This document shows, in pieces, positions 1-5,001 of a DNA stretch of 6,413 nucleotides (position 1 is the stretch's first letter; every line of letters begins with the position of its first letter). Source of the stretch: Candidatus Woesearchaeota archaeon. GTDB taxonomy: Archaea; Nanobdellota; Nanobdellia; Woesearchaeales; GW2011-AR4. Location: positions 1 to 6,413 of the forward strand of contig JAGVXR010000073.1 in the NCBI GenBank assembly GCA_018303645.1, in the 5' to 3' direction. The position numbers were made by a program, and so were the translations under genes. The notes below the pieces were generated by a model. That model was given only the letters and a program-made list of their open reading frames with translations, had not been told where the DNA came from and did no database searches.

Positions 1-405
1 CCGCCAACAGGAAACGCTAATTTTGCTTGGGTTCAGCATTTTATTCATCATCTCGCTCCTGCTGGAATTGCTGGCTTTGTTCTTGCCAATGGCTCTATGT
101 CATCAAATACTTCTGGAGAAGGAGATATTAGAAAAAATATTGTTGAAAATGATTTAGTTGATTGCATGGTAGCTTTGCCATCGCAATTATTCTATAATAC
201 AATGATTCCTGCTTGCCTTTGGTTTGTTGCTAGAGATAAAAAAAATCATAAATTTAGAGATAGAAGAGGAGAAGTTTTGTTTATTGATGCTCGTAAAATG
301 GGAGTAATGTACGATAGAAGGCACAGGGAATTAACTGCCGAAGATGTTAAAAAAATATCTGACACTTATCACGCTTGGAGAGGCGAAGGCGGAAAAATAT
401 TCTGA
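1..405 (+). CDS. hsdM: Type I R-M methyltransferase subunit HsdM, 5'-truncated by the window and frameshifted
   Basis: HsdM is the adenine-N6 methyltransferase subunit that works with HsdS (and HsdR for cleavage). The reading frame is open from base 1, starting PPTGNANFAWVQHF, followed by a stretch on losing and keeping the product (LAPAGIAGFVLANGSM, then SGEGDIRKNIVENDLVDCMV) that is typical of the region after the catalytic NPPF/Y motif in HsdM; the motif itself lies upstream of the window. The frame ends at a TGA (403-405) just after HAWRGEGGK, where family members continue with a KY-D-VLGFCKSA-like segment. That continuation is present immediately downstream in frame 2, so the stop is caused by one extra base, most simply in the run of five A at 393-397. 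An internal ATG at 97 is not the gene start. As read, the product lacks its C-terminal ~75 residues. Recognition as HsdM is firm; whether the shift is real is unknown. Confidence 0.93.
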   Translation, partial: PPTGNANFAWVQHFIHHLAPAGIAGFVLANGSMSSNTSGEGDIRKNIVENDLVDCMVALPSQLFYNTMIPACLWFVARDKKNHKFRDRRGEVLFIDARKMGVMYDRRHRELTAEDVKKISDTYHAWRGEGGKIF

Positions 406-631
406 TGTTTTAGGGTTTTGCAAATCTGCTTCAATTGATGAAATACGAAAGCACGGACATATTTTAACTCCTGGCAGATACGTCGGAGCAGAAGAAGAGG
501 AAGAAGACACAGAATTATTTGAAGAGAAAATGAAAAGATTGACTGCTGAATTATCAAAGCAGATGGAAGAAGGAAAAAAGCTTGATGAAGAAATAAAGAA
601 GAATTTGGAAGGGATTGGGTATGAGGTGTGA
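395..631 (+). pseudogene. hsdM: C-terminal part of HsdM in the shifted frame
   Basis: If one A of the 393-397 run is removed, translation continues GGK-YSDVLGFCKSASIDEIRK, then a LTPGRYVG motif, an acidic run (five Glu) and a long charged helix ending in KKNLEGIGYEV. This is the usual HsdM tail, whose helices contact HsdS in the assembled enzyme. The TGA stop is at 629-631. An ATG at 344 opens this frame but lies inside the upstream coding part, so it is not a credible start. The fragment has no reason to be translated alone. It could reflect a sequencing or assembly error in a homopolymer, a true inactivating mutation, or (less likely) recoding. Confidence 0.88.
623..628 (+). promoter_or_regulatory. 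Shine-Dalgarno site GAGGTG for the first DUF3800 gene
   Basis: GAGGTG matches the core of the GGAGGTGAT Shine-Dalgarno consensus and lies 5 bases before ATG 634, inside the last codons of hsdM. It decides the start at 634 over a GTG at 628, which would overlap the site itself. It implies that translation of the DUF3800 gene is coupled to that of hsdM. Confidence 0.75.
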
Positions 632-633
632 AT

Positions 634-1254
634 ATGTTTAAATTTATGTACATAGATGAAAGCGGAGATTTGGGTATAAAAGAAGGATGTTCTAGGTTTG
701 TAATAATCTCTGCCTTGTTAATTGATAATCCAGCCCCTTTGGAAAGAATAGTAAAAAACATGCGAAGGCATAAGTTCAAAAAAGAGCTTAGGGTATTTTC
801 TGAGTTCAAGGCAAATAACCTCAAAAATGAGACTATAAAATACGCGCTCAATCAGCTCAATTTAGTCAAAAATGCGCAAGTTTTTCATATGATCTTGGAA
901 AAGAAAAAGGTATATAGCGATTTCTTAAAGAATGACAGGCATAAGTGCTATAATTTCGTAGCAGGAAAACTTGCAAGAAACATTATTTTGCAGGGTGTAG
1001 ATGTTGAAATAAGAATCGACAAATCAAAAGGAAAACAGATGCTTCAGGAAGATTTCAACCAATATTTTGAAAAATGCTTAAGAGAAAAGTCTCAGATATA
1101 TAAGGTCACAATCCAGCATAGCTATTCACATTCATGGCCTGGGCTGCAATTTGCTGATTTGCTTGCTTGGGCAGCTTTCCAGAAAGTTGAGCATGACAAT
1201 TCAGAATTCATTGATATGTTGCAGATACAGCAGGAGGCATACAATGTTTGGTAG
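634..1254 (+). CDS. DUF3800 family protein (first copy)
   Basis: The 206-aa product shows the DUF3800 hallmarks: MYIDESGDLG near the N-terminus, an E-x-K motif (SEFKAN) near residue 57, an isolated Asp in EIRIDKS near residue 129, and PGLQFADLLAWA near residues 169-180. The spaced acidic residues (DESGD, E-x-K, D, Q-x-x-D) would suit a metal-dependent nuclease or phosphoryl-transfer fold, but the activity of DUF3800 is not established. ATG 634 is chosen because of the GAGGTG at 623-628; GTG 628 would add two residues and overlap the hsdM stop. The gene is tight against hsdM, at the place where hsdS usually starts, so it is inserted cargo in the hsd operon. Its last codons contain AGGAGG and an ATG that open a short overlapping ORF. 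Family assignment is confident, function is not. Confidence 0.92.
   Translation: MFKFMYIDESGDLGIKEGCSRFVIISALLIDNPAPLERIVKNMRRHKFKKELRVFSEFKANNLKNETIKYALNQLNLVKNAQVFHMILEKKKVYSDFLKNDRHKCYNFVAGKLARNIILQGVDVEIRIDKSKGKQMLQEDFNQYFEKCLREKSQIYKVTIQHSYSHSWPGLQFADLLAWAAFQKVEHDNSEFIDMLQIQQEAYNVW
1232..1237 (+). promoter_or_regulatory. Perfect AGGAGG Shine-Dalgarno inside the end of the DUF3800 gene
   Basis: AGGAGG is followed after 6 bases by ATG 1244. It lies in frame-constrained coding sequence (codons for QQEAY), so it could be coincidental, but spacing and strength are those of a genuine initiation site. Confidence 0.5.
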
Positions 1255-1330
1255 AAAAAACAGAACCAAACAGAACTCCTTGCGTGCACCATACGGTACA
1301 CTGTCTGCCTGGTTTTACCTGTTAAACTAG
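1244..1330 (+). CDS. Possible 28-aa coupled microprotein after DUF3800
   Basis: A short ORF starts 11 bases inside the DUF3800 coding region and ends at TAG 1328-1330. The product begins MFGRKNRTKQNSLRAPYG and ends SAWFYLLN: a basic N-terminal half and a hydrophobic, aromatic C-terminal half. It is preceded by a strong AGGAGG at 6 bases. The second DUF3800 gene has a similarly placed overlapping short ORF, which is the main reason to list this one. No homology is recognised, and the same bases form a hairpin (1284-1301), so the stretch may instead act as RNA or DNA structure. Confidence 0.35.
   Translation: MFGRKNRTKQNSLRAPYGTLSAWFYLLN
1284..1301 (+). other. Hairpin after the first DUF3800 gene
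   Basis: GTGCACC (1284-1290) pairs with GGTACAC (1295-1301) around a four-base ATAC loop, with one mismatch. Outside it, AACCA (1264-1268) can pair with TGGTT (1310-1314). The stretch looks more GC-rich than its surroundings. It could be a 3'-end RNA structure or a trace of the insertion boundary. No long T-run follows directly, so it is not a classical intrinsic terminator. Confidence 0.4.
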
Positions 1331-1341
1331 AGTAGAGCATC

Positions 1342-1355
1342 AAAAATATATAAAA
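1342..1355 (+). promoter_or_regulatory. Archaeal-type promoter (TATA box with A-rich upstream element)
   Basis: AAAAATATATAAAA contains TATATAAA at 1347-1354, preceded by A residues in the position of a BRE. The box centre lies about 26 bases before ATG 1377, the usual archaeal TATA-to-start distance, so the transcript would begin at or next to that ATG (leaderless). The site lies in the only clear gap after the first DUF3800 unit. Confidence 0.6.
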
Positions 1356-1376
1356 CTTTCCTTTTTGGCTGATAAA

Positions 1377-1694
1377 ATGGAGATGGATATAAAATGTCTG
1401 GAATGCGGCAAGGGAACAAGAAAGGTTGAATTAGGGTACATTTTCTATTTGCCTGAAAATGCATCAGAAACACTTATTGTAAAAAATGATATAATCTGCC
1501 CTAAATGCAGGAAAGATATAAGCGATGAAAAATGTTTAGTCAAGACAAATGAATTGCTGATGAGGCTAGTTACAGCAAATATCTGCCTGTCAGTAGGAGA
1601 TGTGCCTAAACATCTGCAAGGAGTTTATCCATTGCGAAAAAGAGATTATGATTTAGTTAAAGATAATTGCCAAGCCAGACTAAAAAATGGCTGA
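1377..1694 (+). CDS. Small zinc-ribbon protein, function unknown (105 aa)
   Basis: From ATG 1377 the product starts MEMDIKCLECGKG. It carries two Cys pairs, CLEC at residues 7-10 and CPKC at 41-44, separated by a likely beta-rich stretch (KVELGYIFYLPENASETL), so it probably binds one zinc ion. The C-terminal half is helical and basic (NELLMRLVTANICLS, then PLRKRDYDLVKDN). The CxxCG-x30-CxxC layout recalls YgiT/MqsA-type zinc fingers of antitoxins, but the match is only to the spacing and I do not claim it. A TTG at 1365 would extend the frame by four residues; ATG 1377 is preferred because the TATA box predicts transcription to start there. ATG 1383 is also possible. The gene is followed 11 bases later by another small CxxC protein. 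Confidence 0.7.
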   Translation: MEMDIKCLECGKGTRKVELGYIFYLPENASETLIVKNDIICPKCRKDISDEKCLVKTNELLMRLVTANICLSVGDVPKHLQGVYPLRKRDYDLVKDNCQARLKNG

Positions 1695-1705
1695 CAGGCT
1701 TTGAG

Positions 1706-1867
1706 ATGGAACGCATTGAAAGGATAATTATAGCGGAAGAGAATATAAAAGCAAACCTCAAGAGGACAGTTTGCAGAGAATGCAGCAGAACGTACTTTAT
1801 GGCAATCGCAAAAGATGGAAGCGTTGTGCAGCCGTGCCCTGTTTGTATGGGGCTGTTTGAAAAATGA
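1706..1867 (+). CDS. Small CxxC zinc-ribbon protein, function unknown (53 aa)
   Basis: The product starts MERIERIIIAEENIKANLKR, a charged helix, followed by a compact zinc ribbon: CREC, then a spacer containing RTYFMAIAKDG, then CPVC close to the C-terminus (MGLFEK). Four Cys in two CxxC knuckles suggest one bound zinc. ATG 1706 is the first ATG in frame; a TTG at 1667 would overlap the preceding gene and add 13 residues. The start has no strong Shine-Dalgarno. With the gene at 1377-1694 it forms a pair of Cys-rich small proteins, probably on one transcript. They might be one ancestral protein split by mutation, since each has two CxxC motifs, but no frame shift is evident. No family is recognised. 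Confidence 0.6.
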   Translation: MERIERIIIAEENIKANLKRTVCRECSRTYFMAIAKDGSVVQPCPVCMGLFEK

Positions 1868-1955
1868 GAGAAAGAAAGAATTTGGAACTTTACTTTTAGA
1901 AGTCACAAGAAAAAGAAAGATTAATCAAATGGTTCTATCAAAGGTAAAATATAAA

Positions 1956-1981
1956 CAAACTGAAATAGGAATGATTCCTGA
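1956..1981 (+). repeat. Direct repeat of hsdS 5' coding sequence, copy 1
   Basis: These 26 bases are identical to 3712-3737 in hsdS and encode QTEIGMIP with flanking bases. A partial third copy lies at 2783-2807. The first copy is followed by a DUF3800 gene, the partial copy by a GxW protein gene, and the last by the rest of hsdS. Confidence 0.9.
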
Positions 1982-1984
1982 GGG
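1980..1984 (+). promoter_or_regulatory. Shine-Dalgarno-like GAGGG from the hsdS leader
   Basis: The last codons of the leader, GAG GGT, form a GAGG core 5 bases before ATG 1990 of the second DUF3800 gene. The hsdS remnant therefore appears to supply the ribosome-binding site, and its TAA (1986-1988) lies one base before that start. Confidence 0.6.
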
Positions 1985-1989
1985 TTAAA

Positions 1990-2643
1990 ATGAGCATAAT
2001 CTATGTTGATGAAAGTGGGGACATGGGAATGAGCAATGGGAGCGATTATTTTATAATTACTGCCGTTAAAATGGAAGAATTTGATAATACTAAATATTGC
2101 CGAATTCCAAAAGAAATCAGGCAGAAAGGCTTAAAAAAGAAAACTAAGAAAATTGCAGAATTAAAATTTTCAAATTCTTCAGTTTTAATAAGAGAAATGT
2201 TCCTTAAAAGGATAGCAAACATTAATCTTAATATTTATTCTTTAATAATAAACAAAGAACTGACCCAACAAAAGCTTAAAGATAATCTGCCTATACTATA
2301 TAATTATTTAATAAAAATTCTTCTTGAGAAAGTTCTTGTAGATATTGATAAAAGCCACAAGCTTAAAATTTGCTTGGATAAGTGTATGTCTCCAAATCAG
2401 AAAATGAATTTTGAAAATTACCTGAAAACGGAATTTTTCAGCCTTTTTAATGTTATTCCGGATGTCGAAATATTGCATGAAATATCATACAATGATCAAG
2501 GGCTTATCGTTACGGACTTTATATGCGGCTCATTTGGCTATAAATATAATACAGCAAAGTTAAAGGGAGATTGTGATTGTTATACCAGCATAATTAGAGA
2601 CAAAATAAAGGTGGAAAAGAATGACTTATTTAAGAAAAAGTGA
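1990..2643 (+). CDS. DUF3800 family protein (second, divergent copy)
   Basis: The 217-aa product carries IIYVDESGDMG at residues 3-13, an E-x-K motif (AELKF, Glu57 and Lys59), an isolated Asp130 in KICLDKCM, and GLIVTDFICGSFG with Asp176, which aligns with the QxADLxA motif of the first copy. Here the usual Gln of that motif is replaced by Ile, while the Asp is kept. The tail (SIIRDKIKVEKNDLFKKK) ends in the common DUF3800 way. Apart from these motifs it is quite different from the copy at 634-1254 and lacks its C-terminal sequence, so this is not a recent tandem duplication. The gene starts one base after an hsdS leader remnant and uses a Shine-Dalgarno inside it. An overlapping 30-codon ORF starts in its last codons. 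The family is clear, the activity unproven. Confidence 0.92.
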   Translation: MSIIYVDESGDMGMSNGSDYFIITAVKMEEFDNTKYCRIPKEIRQKGLKKKTKKIAELKFSNSSVLIREMFLKRIANINLNIYSLIINKELTQQKLKDNLPILYNYLIKILLEKVLVDIDKSHKLKICLDKCMSPNQKMNFENYLKTEFFSLFNVIPDVEILHEISYNDQGLIVTDFICGSFGYKYNTAKLKGDCDCYTSIIRDKIKVEKNDLFKKK

Positions 2644-2713
2644 ACCCTGCTTACTTGTCCTGACCTCCATTCCTGAGGCGTCATCCGTTCAACAGGACTT
2701 ACTCACTAAATGA
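2621..2713 (+). CDS. Possible 30-aa coupled microprotein after the second DUF3800
   Basis: The ORF begins 23 bases before the end of the DUF3800 gene, in another frame, and ends at TGA 2711-2713. The product runs MTYLRKSEPCLLVLTSIPEA and then SSVQQDLLTK. AGGTG at 2609-2613 lies 7 bases upstream of its ATG. Position, size and start signal mirror the 28-codon ORF after the first DUF3800 gene, though the two peptides are not obviously similar. The bases past the DUF3800 stop also form an inverted repeat, so the sequence may be kept for structure. No homology is recognised. Confidence 0.33.
   Translation: MTYLRKSEPCLLVLTSIPEASSVQQDLLTK
2657..2698 (+). other. Nested inverted repeat after the second DUF3800 gene
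   Basis: GTCCTG (2657-2662) and CAGGAC (2693-2698) are perfectly complementary. Inside them CCTC (2664-2667) can pair with GAGG (2675-2678). As after the first DUF3800 gene, the element follows the stop codon closely and looks more GC-rich than its surroundings. The two elements do not share an obvious sequence. Confidence 0.4.
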
Positions 2714-2726
2714 GTAGTAGTATAAG

Positions 2727-2738
2727 TAGTATATAAAT
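2727..2738 (+). promoter_or_regulatory. Archaeal-type TATA box before the GxW protein gene
   Basis: TATATAAAT begins at 2730, preceded by AGTAG. Transcription would start near 2760, leaving a leader of about 11 bases that contains a weak AAGG (2762-2765) before ATG 2771. The box lies in the 57-base gap after the 30-codon ORF. It would drive the GxW gene, the DUF6155-like gene and probably hsdS. Confidence 0.55.
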
Positions 2739-2770
2739 ATTGCTGGTATGCGGTATATATTAAGGCAAAA

Positions 2771-3139
2771 ATGCAAAAAACTAAATTCAAGCAAACTGGA
2801 ATAGGAAAAAAAGATTTTATTGGAGCATGGCGCATTACAAAAATGAGCGATTTTGATAACGATTATGTTAATGAAGAGGTAAAGGCATTCATCAAAGTAG
2901 AAAAATCCGGAATGGGCGAGTTTCATTTTGGGCTTGTGCAAGGCTCAATGTCGGGAGATTTTAAGAAAAATAGAGAAGGAATTATTTTTGACTTCACATG
3001 GGAAGGAAACGATGAGTGCGACTCTGCAAATGGCGATGGATGGATGAAGATAAACGATGATGGAACAGCAGAAGGTGAGATAAGGTTTCATCTGGGCGAC
3101 ACATCAAAGTTTTGGGCGAAGAAGGCAAAGACAAGATGA
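2771..3139 (+). CDS. GxW-type hypothetical protein with an HsdS-derived N-terminus
   Basis: The 122-aa product begins MQKTKFKQTGIGKKDFIGAW. Residues 1-12 are an HsdS start: 24 of 25 bases at 2783-2807 match hsdS 3703-3727. From residue 16 it becomes a small beta-rich protein with FIGAWRI, GMGEFHFGLVQGSM, FDFTWEGNDECD and a C-terminal EIRFHLGDTSKFWAKK. I recognise this pattern (GxWRI, GxGEFxFGxVxG, WEGxDE, GDxSxFxAxK) from a widespread uncharacterised family of about 100-120 residues; its function is unknown. The start at 2771 follows a TATA box and weak AAGG. The next in-frame ATG (residue 25) would cut off the conserved GxW motif, so the chimeric start is likely used. The gene lies 34 bases before the DUF6155-like gene. 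Confidence 0.85.
   Translation: MQKTKFKQTGIGKKDFIGAWRITKMSDFDNDYVNEEVKAFIKVEKSGMGEFHFGLVQGSMSGDFKKNREGIIFDFTWEGNDECDSANGDGWMKINDDGTAEGEIRFHLGDTSKFWAKKAKTR
2783..2807 (+). repeat. Direct repeat of hsdS 5' coding sequence, copy 2
   Basis: 24 of 25 bases match 3703-3727 at the start of hsdS (single difference G2799 versus A3719). It encodes KFKQTGIG in place of KFKQTEIG. This copy is fused in frame to the GxW protein. Confidence 0.88.
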
Positions 3140-3173
3140 AAATCAGCAATCTGATATTAGGGTAAATGGGAAT

Positions 3174-3698
3174 ATGAAAAACTTTGAGCTAAAGGGAAAA
3201 TTGCGAAGCTTGGACAATGACGAGCTGTATTCTCTTGTCCTTGACCTTGCTAAATTAAGAAAAGAAAACAGCGAATGGCTGCAAGCAAAGCTTAAAGGTG
3301 AAAGTGGCATTAATGAAACTTTGGAATACTACAAAAAGAAAATCAATGAAGCTTTAGGAGATGACAGGATAAAACTTATTGAAGCAAAGAAAGCGATATC
3401 TGATTTTAGGAAAATATCAAAAAATCCCGCGCATATTATCGAGCTAATGATTTTTTATGTAGAAAAAGGAATTGACATAGAAAATGAGTTTGGAGACTTG
3501 TATGAATCATTTTATGCAAGCATTGAGTCCGTATTTGAAAATATTGTTAAGATGCTCAATGCAAATCCGCAATTTATCCCAGTATATAGAAAAAGGCTGA
3601 TGATTATTGTGGACAGAAGCGCAGAGGGCTGGGGGCATAGGGACTGTTTAACGGATATTCTCCAAACACTAAATGATGATAAAAAGCATGATGACTAA
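3174..3698 (+). CDS. DUF6155-like protein
   Basis: The 174-aa product is predominantly alpha-helical. It contains LRSLDNDELYSLVLDLAKLR near the N-terminus, a central ETLEYYKKKINEA, then KKAISDFRKISKNPAHIIEL, FYVEKGIDIENEFGDLYESF with SIESVFE, and a C-terminal RLMIIVDRSAEGWGHRDCL. This order (Y-x-x-KI, K-x-AI-x-DFKK, Y-V-E-x-G, GD-x-x-E-x-F-Y, G-W-G-x-x-D) is what I associate with DUF6155, whose function is not known; the assignment is from memory of the pattern. The gene lies 34 bases after the GxW gene and overlaps the start of hsdS by 8 bases, so these genes look co-translated. No transmembrane segment or signal peptide is seen. The ATG at 3174 is preceded by no strong Shine-Dalgarno, only TGGGAAT. 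Confidence 0.8.
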   Translation: MKNFELKGKLRSLDNDELYSLVLDLAKLRKENSEWLQAKLKGESGINETLEYYKKKINEALGDDRIKLIEAKKAISDFRKISKNPAHIIELMIFYVEKGIDIENEFGDLYESFYASIESVFENIVKMLNANPQFIPVYRKRLMIIVDRSAEGWGHRDCLTDILQTLNDDKKHDD

Positions 3699-5001
3699 AT
3701 CAAAATTCAAGCAAACTGAAATAGGAATGATTCCTGAAGATTGGGAAGTTAAGAGATTAAAAGATGTAACTTTACAAATATTCAGCGGAGGAACTCCAAA
3801 TACCAGAAAAGAAGAATATTGGAATGGTAATCTTCTATGGCTCTCATCAGGAGAAACGAGACAAACCTTCATAAGAGACACTGAAAGAAAAATTACTAAA
3901 TTTGGAGTAGATAACTCCAGTACAAGACTTGCGAAAAAAGAAGATGTTGTCGTTGCAGGAGCAGGGCAAGGGCATACAAGAGGGCAACCCTCTTTCTGCT
4001 TGATAGATACATACATAAATCAATCTGTTGTGGTATTAAGAGCCAATAAAGGAAAACTTATCCCATTCTTCTTGTTTTACAATTTATTATCTCGATATGA
4101 TGAATTAAGGCAGCTTTCAGATGCACAAAGTTCAAGGGGAAGTTTAACCACAAAATTATTGGCAGATTTATTTGTTAAACTACCGACGTTAGAAGAACAA
4201 GAGGTAATATCAAAAATTCTTTCAGATTTAGATTTTAAAATCGAACTCAACCAGCAAATGAACAAAACTTTAGAGGCAATCGGGCAGGCAATCTTCAAGC
4301 ATTGGTTTGTTGACTTTGATTTTCCAAATGAAAAAGGAAAGCCATACAAAAGCTCAGGCGGAGAGATGGTTGATTCTGAATTGGGAGAGATACCGAAAGG
4401 GTGGGAAATTGGAAAATTGCCAGAAGTTGCGATAGTTACTGATTGTTTGCATACGAAAAAACCTAAGCAGAAATATGATGGCGATATGCTGCTCCAATTT
4501 TATAATTTAACAGATGAGCACGGTATAAATATTTCAAATCCCTATTATATATCTAAGGAGGATTACACAGTATGGACAAAAAATATCTTAGTTAAAGAAG
4601 GAGATTTACTTTTCACAAATGCTGGTGGACAAAAAATTGCAAGAGTACCTTATTGGTTTAAGGGAGGAATAGGAAGGAATATTACGGCAGTTAGAGGTAA
4701 TAAAATAAATGTAGCGTATCTATTTTATTATTTCTTATCGTCTTATGGGAATAATCAAACTAATAAGAATACTGACGCTGGAACTATCTTTTCTAGTTTA
4801 AATGTTAAAGGTATTAGAAATATAAGCATTTTAATTCCTCCTAAAGAGATTACAGATAACTTTTCTAGGATGGCTTCCAAAATATGTTCAAAGATAGAAA
4901 CAAACGATATTAATAAGTATAATTTATCACAAATCAGAGATTCATTACTCCCAAGATTAATGTCAGGAAAGATAAGAGTTCCTGTTGAGGTCAGGACATG
5001 A
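3691..5001 (+). CDS. hsdS: Type I R-M specificity subunit HsdS
   Basis: HsdS recognises the bipartite DNA target and holds HsdM and HsdR together. The 436-aa product has the full two-domain layout: start MTKSKFKQTEIGMIPEDWEV, first target-recognition domain to about residue 165, the central conserved helix (LEEQEVISKILSDLDFKIEL, then a segment ending GQAIFKHWFVDF) at about 167-210, the second repeat start SELGEIPKGWEI at about 229-240, the second target-recognition domain to about 385, and the C-terminal helix containing LSQIRDSLLPRLMSGKI. Both halves look intact. ATG 3691 is preferred because the orphan leaders also begin just before KxKQT; ATG 3688 and 3673 are in frame. It overlaps the DUF6155-like gene by 8 bases, and its stop overlaps the next start (ATGA). 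Its 5' end is repeated upstream at 1956 and 2783. The target sequence cannot be predicted here. Confidence 0.96.
   Translation: MTKSKFKQTEIGMIPEDWEVKRLKDVTLQIFSGGTPNTRKEEYWNGNLLWLSSGETRQTFIRDTERKITKFGVDNSSTRLAKKEDVVVAGAGQGHTRGQPSFCLIDTYINQSVVVLRANKGKLIPFFLFYNLLSRYDELRQLSDAQSSRGSLTTKLLADLFVKLPTLEEQEVISKILSDLDFKIELNQQMNKTLEAIGQAIFKHWFVDFDFPNEKGKPYKSSGGEMVDSELGEIPKGWEIGKLPEVAIVTDCLHTKKPKQKYDGDMLLQFYNLTDEHGINISNPYYISKEDYTVWTKNILVKEGDLLFTNAGGQKIARVPYWFKGGIGRNITAVRGNKINVAYLFYYFLSSYGNNQTNKNTDAGTIFSSLNVKGIRNISILIPPKEITDNFSRMASKICSKIETNDINKYNLSQIRDSLLPRLMSGKIRVPVEVRT
3703..3737 (+). repeat. Direct repeat of hsdS 5' coding sequence, copy 3 (in the intact gene)
   Basis: Bases 3703-3727 match 2783-2807 (24 of 25) and bases 3712-3737 match 1956-1981 (26 of 26). 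This is the copy in its native context, encoding KFKQTEIGMIPE. Confidence 0.9.

Larger units (their letters stand above)
1929..1988 (+). pseudogene. Orphan hsdS 5' leader (19 codons, then stop)
   Basis: The ORF encodes MVLSKVKYKQTEIGMIPEG and then TAA. KxKQTEIGMIPE is the standard start of HsdS, and 26 bases (1956-1981) are identical to bases 3712-3737 of the intact hsdS. HsdS proteins continue IPEGW or IPEDW; here the Trp codon is replaced by the stop and an unrelated gene starts one base later. The first residues (VLSKVKYK) differ from the intact gene (TKSKFK), so it probably comes from another hsdS allele and is not a fresh duplication. It may act as a leader peptide coupled to the DUF3800 gene or be plain debris from a replaced hsdS. 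Confidence 0.85.

Noticed and set aside
400..406. TTC TGA T in hsdM could be read as a programmed +1 frameshift of the prfB type.
   Set aside because: There is no Shine-Dalgarno at the required short distance, and homologous sequence fits a simple extra A at 393-397 better.
369..851. Long reverse-strand open frames opposite hsdM/DUF3800 and opposite hsdS (3669-4016, 4077-4349, 6084-6350).
   Set aside because: They are antisense to strongly supported genes, with low-complexity Phe/Leu/Ser-rich translations typical of shadows.
1687..1704. Five-codon ORF MADRL between the two zinc-ribbon genes.
   Set aside because: Far too short to separate from chance.
1864..1899. Eleven-codon ORF (MRERKNLELYF) overlapping the stop of the 53-aa zinc-ribbon gene.
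   Set aside because: Too short, with no recognisable sequence and no strong start signal; ATGA overlaps are frequent by chance in AT-rich DNA.
2656..2667. Twelve bases that are the reverse complement of the hsdS 3' end (4987-4998), suggesting an inverted hsdS tail after the second DUF3800 gene.
   Set aside because: A 12-base match between two places in a window this long is expected by chance; no longer similarity surrounds it.
2657..2698. Inverted repeat read as the ends of an insertion sequence, or the set of hsdS repeats read as a CRISPR array.
   Set aside because: No transposase with matching ends or target duplication is present, and the repeats are only three, widely spaced and coding.
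3136..3165. Nine-codon ORF (MKISNLILG) overlapping the GxW gene stop, possibly another leader.
   Set aside because: It resembles no hsd gene start that I recognise, and the following gene has its own ATG 9 bases later.
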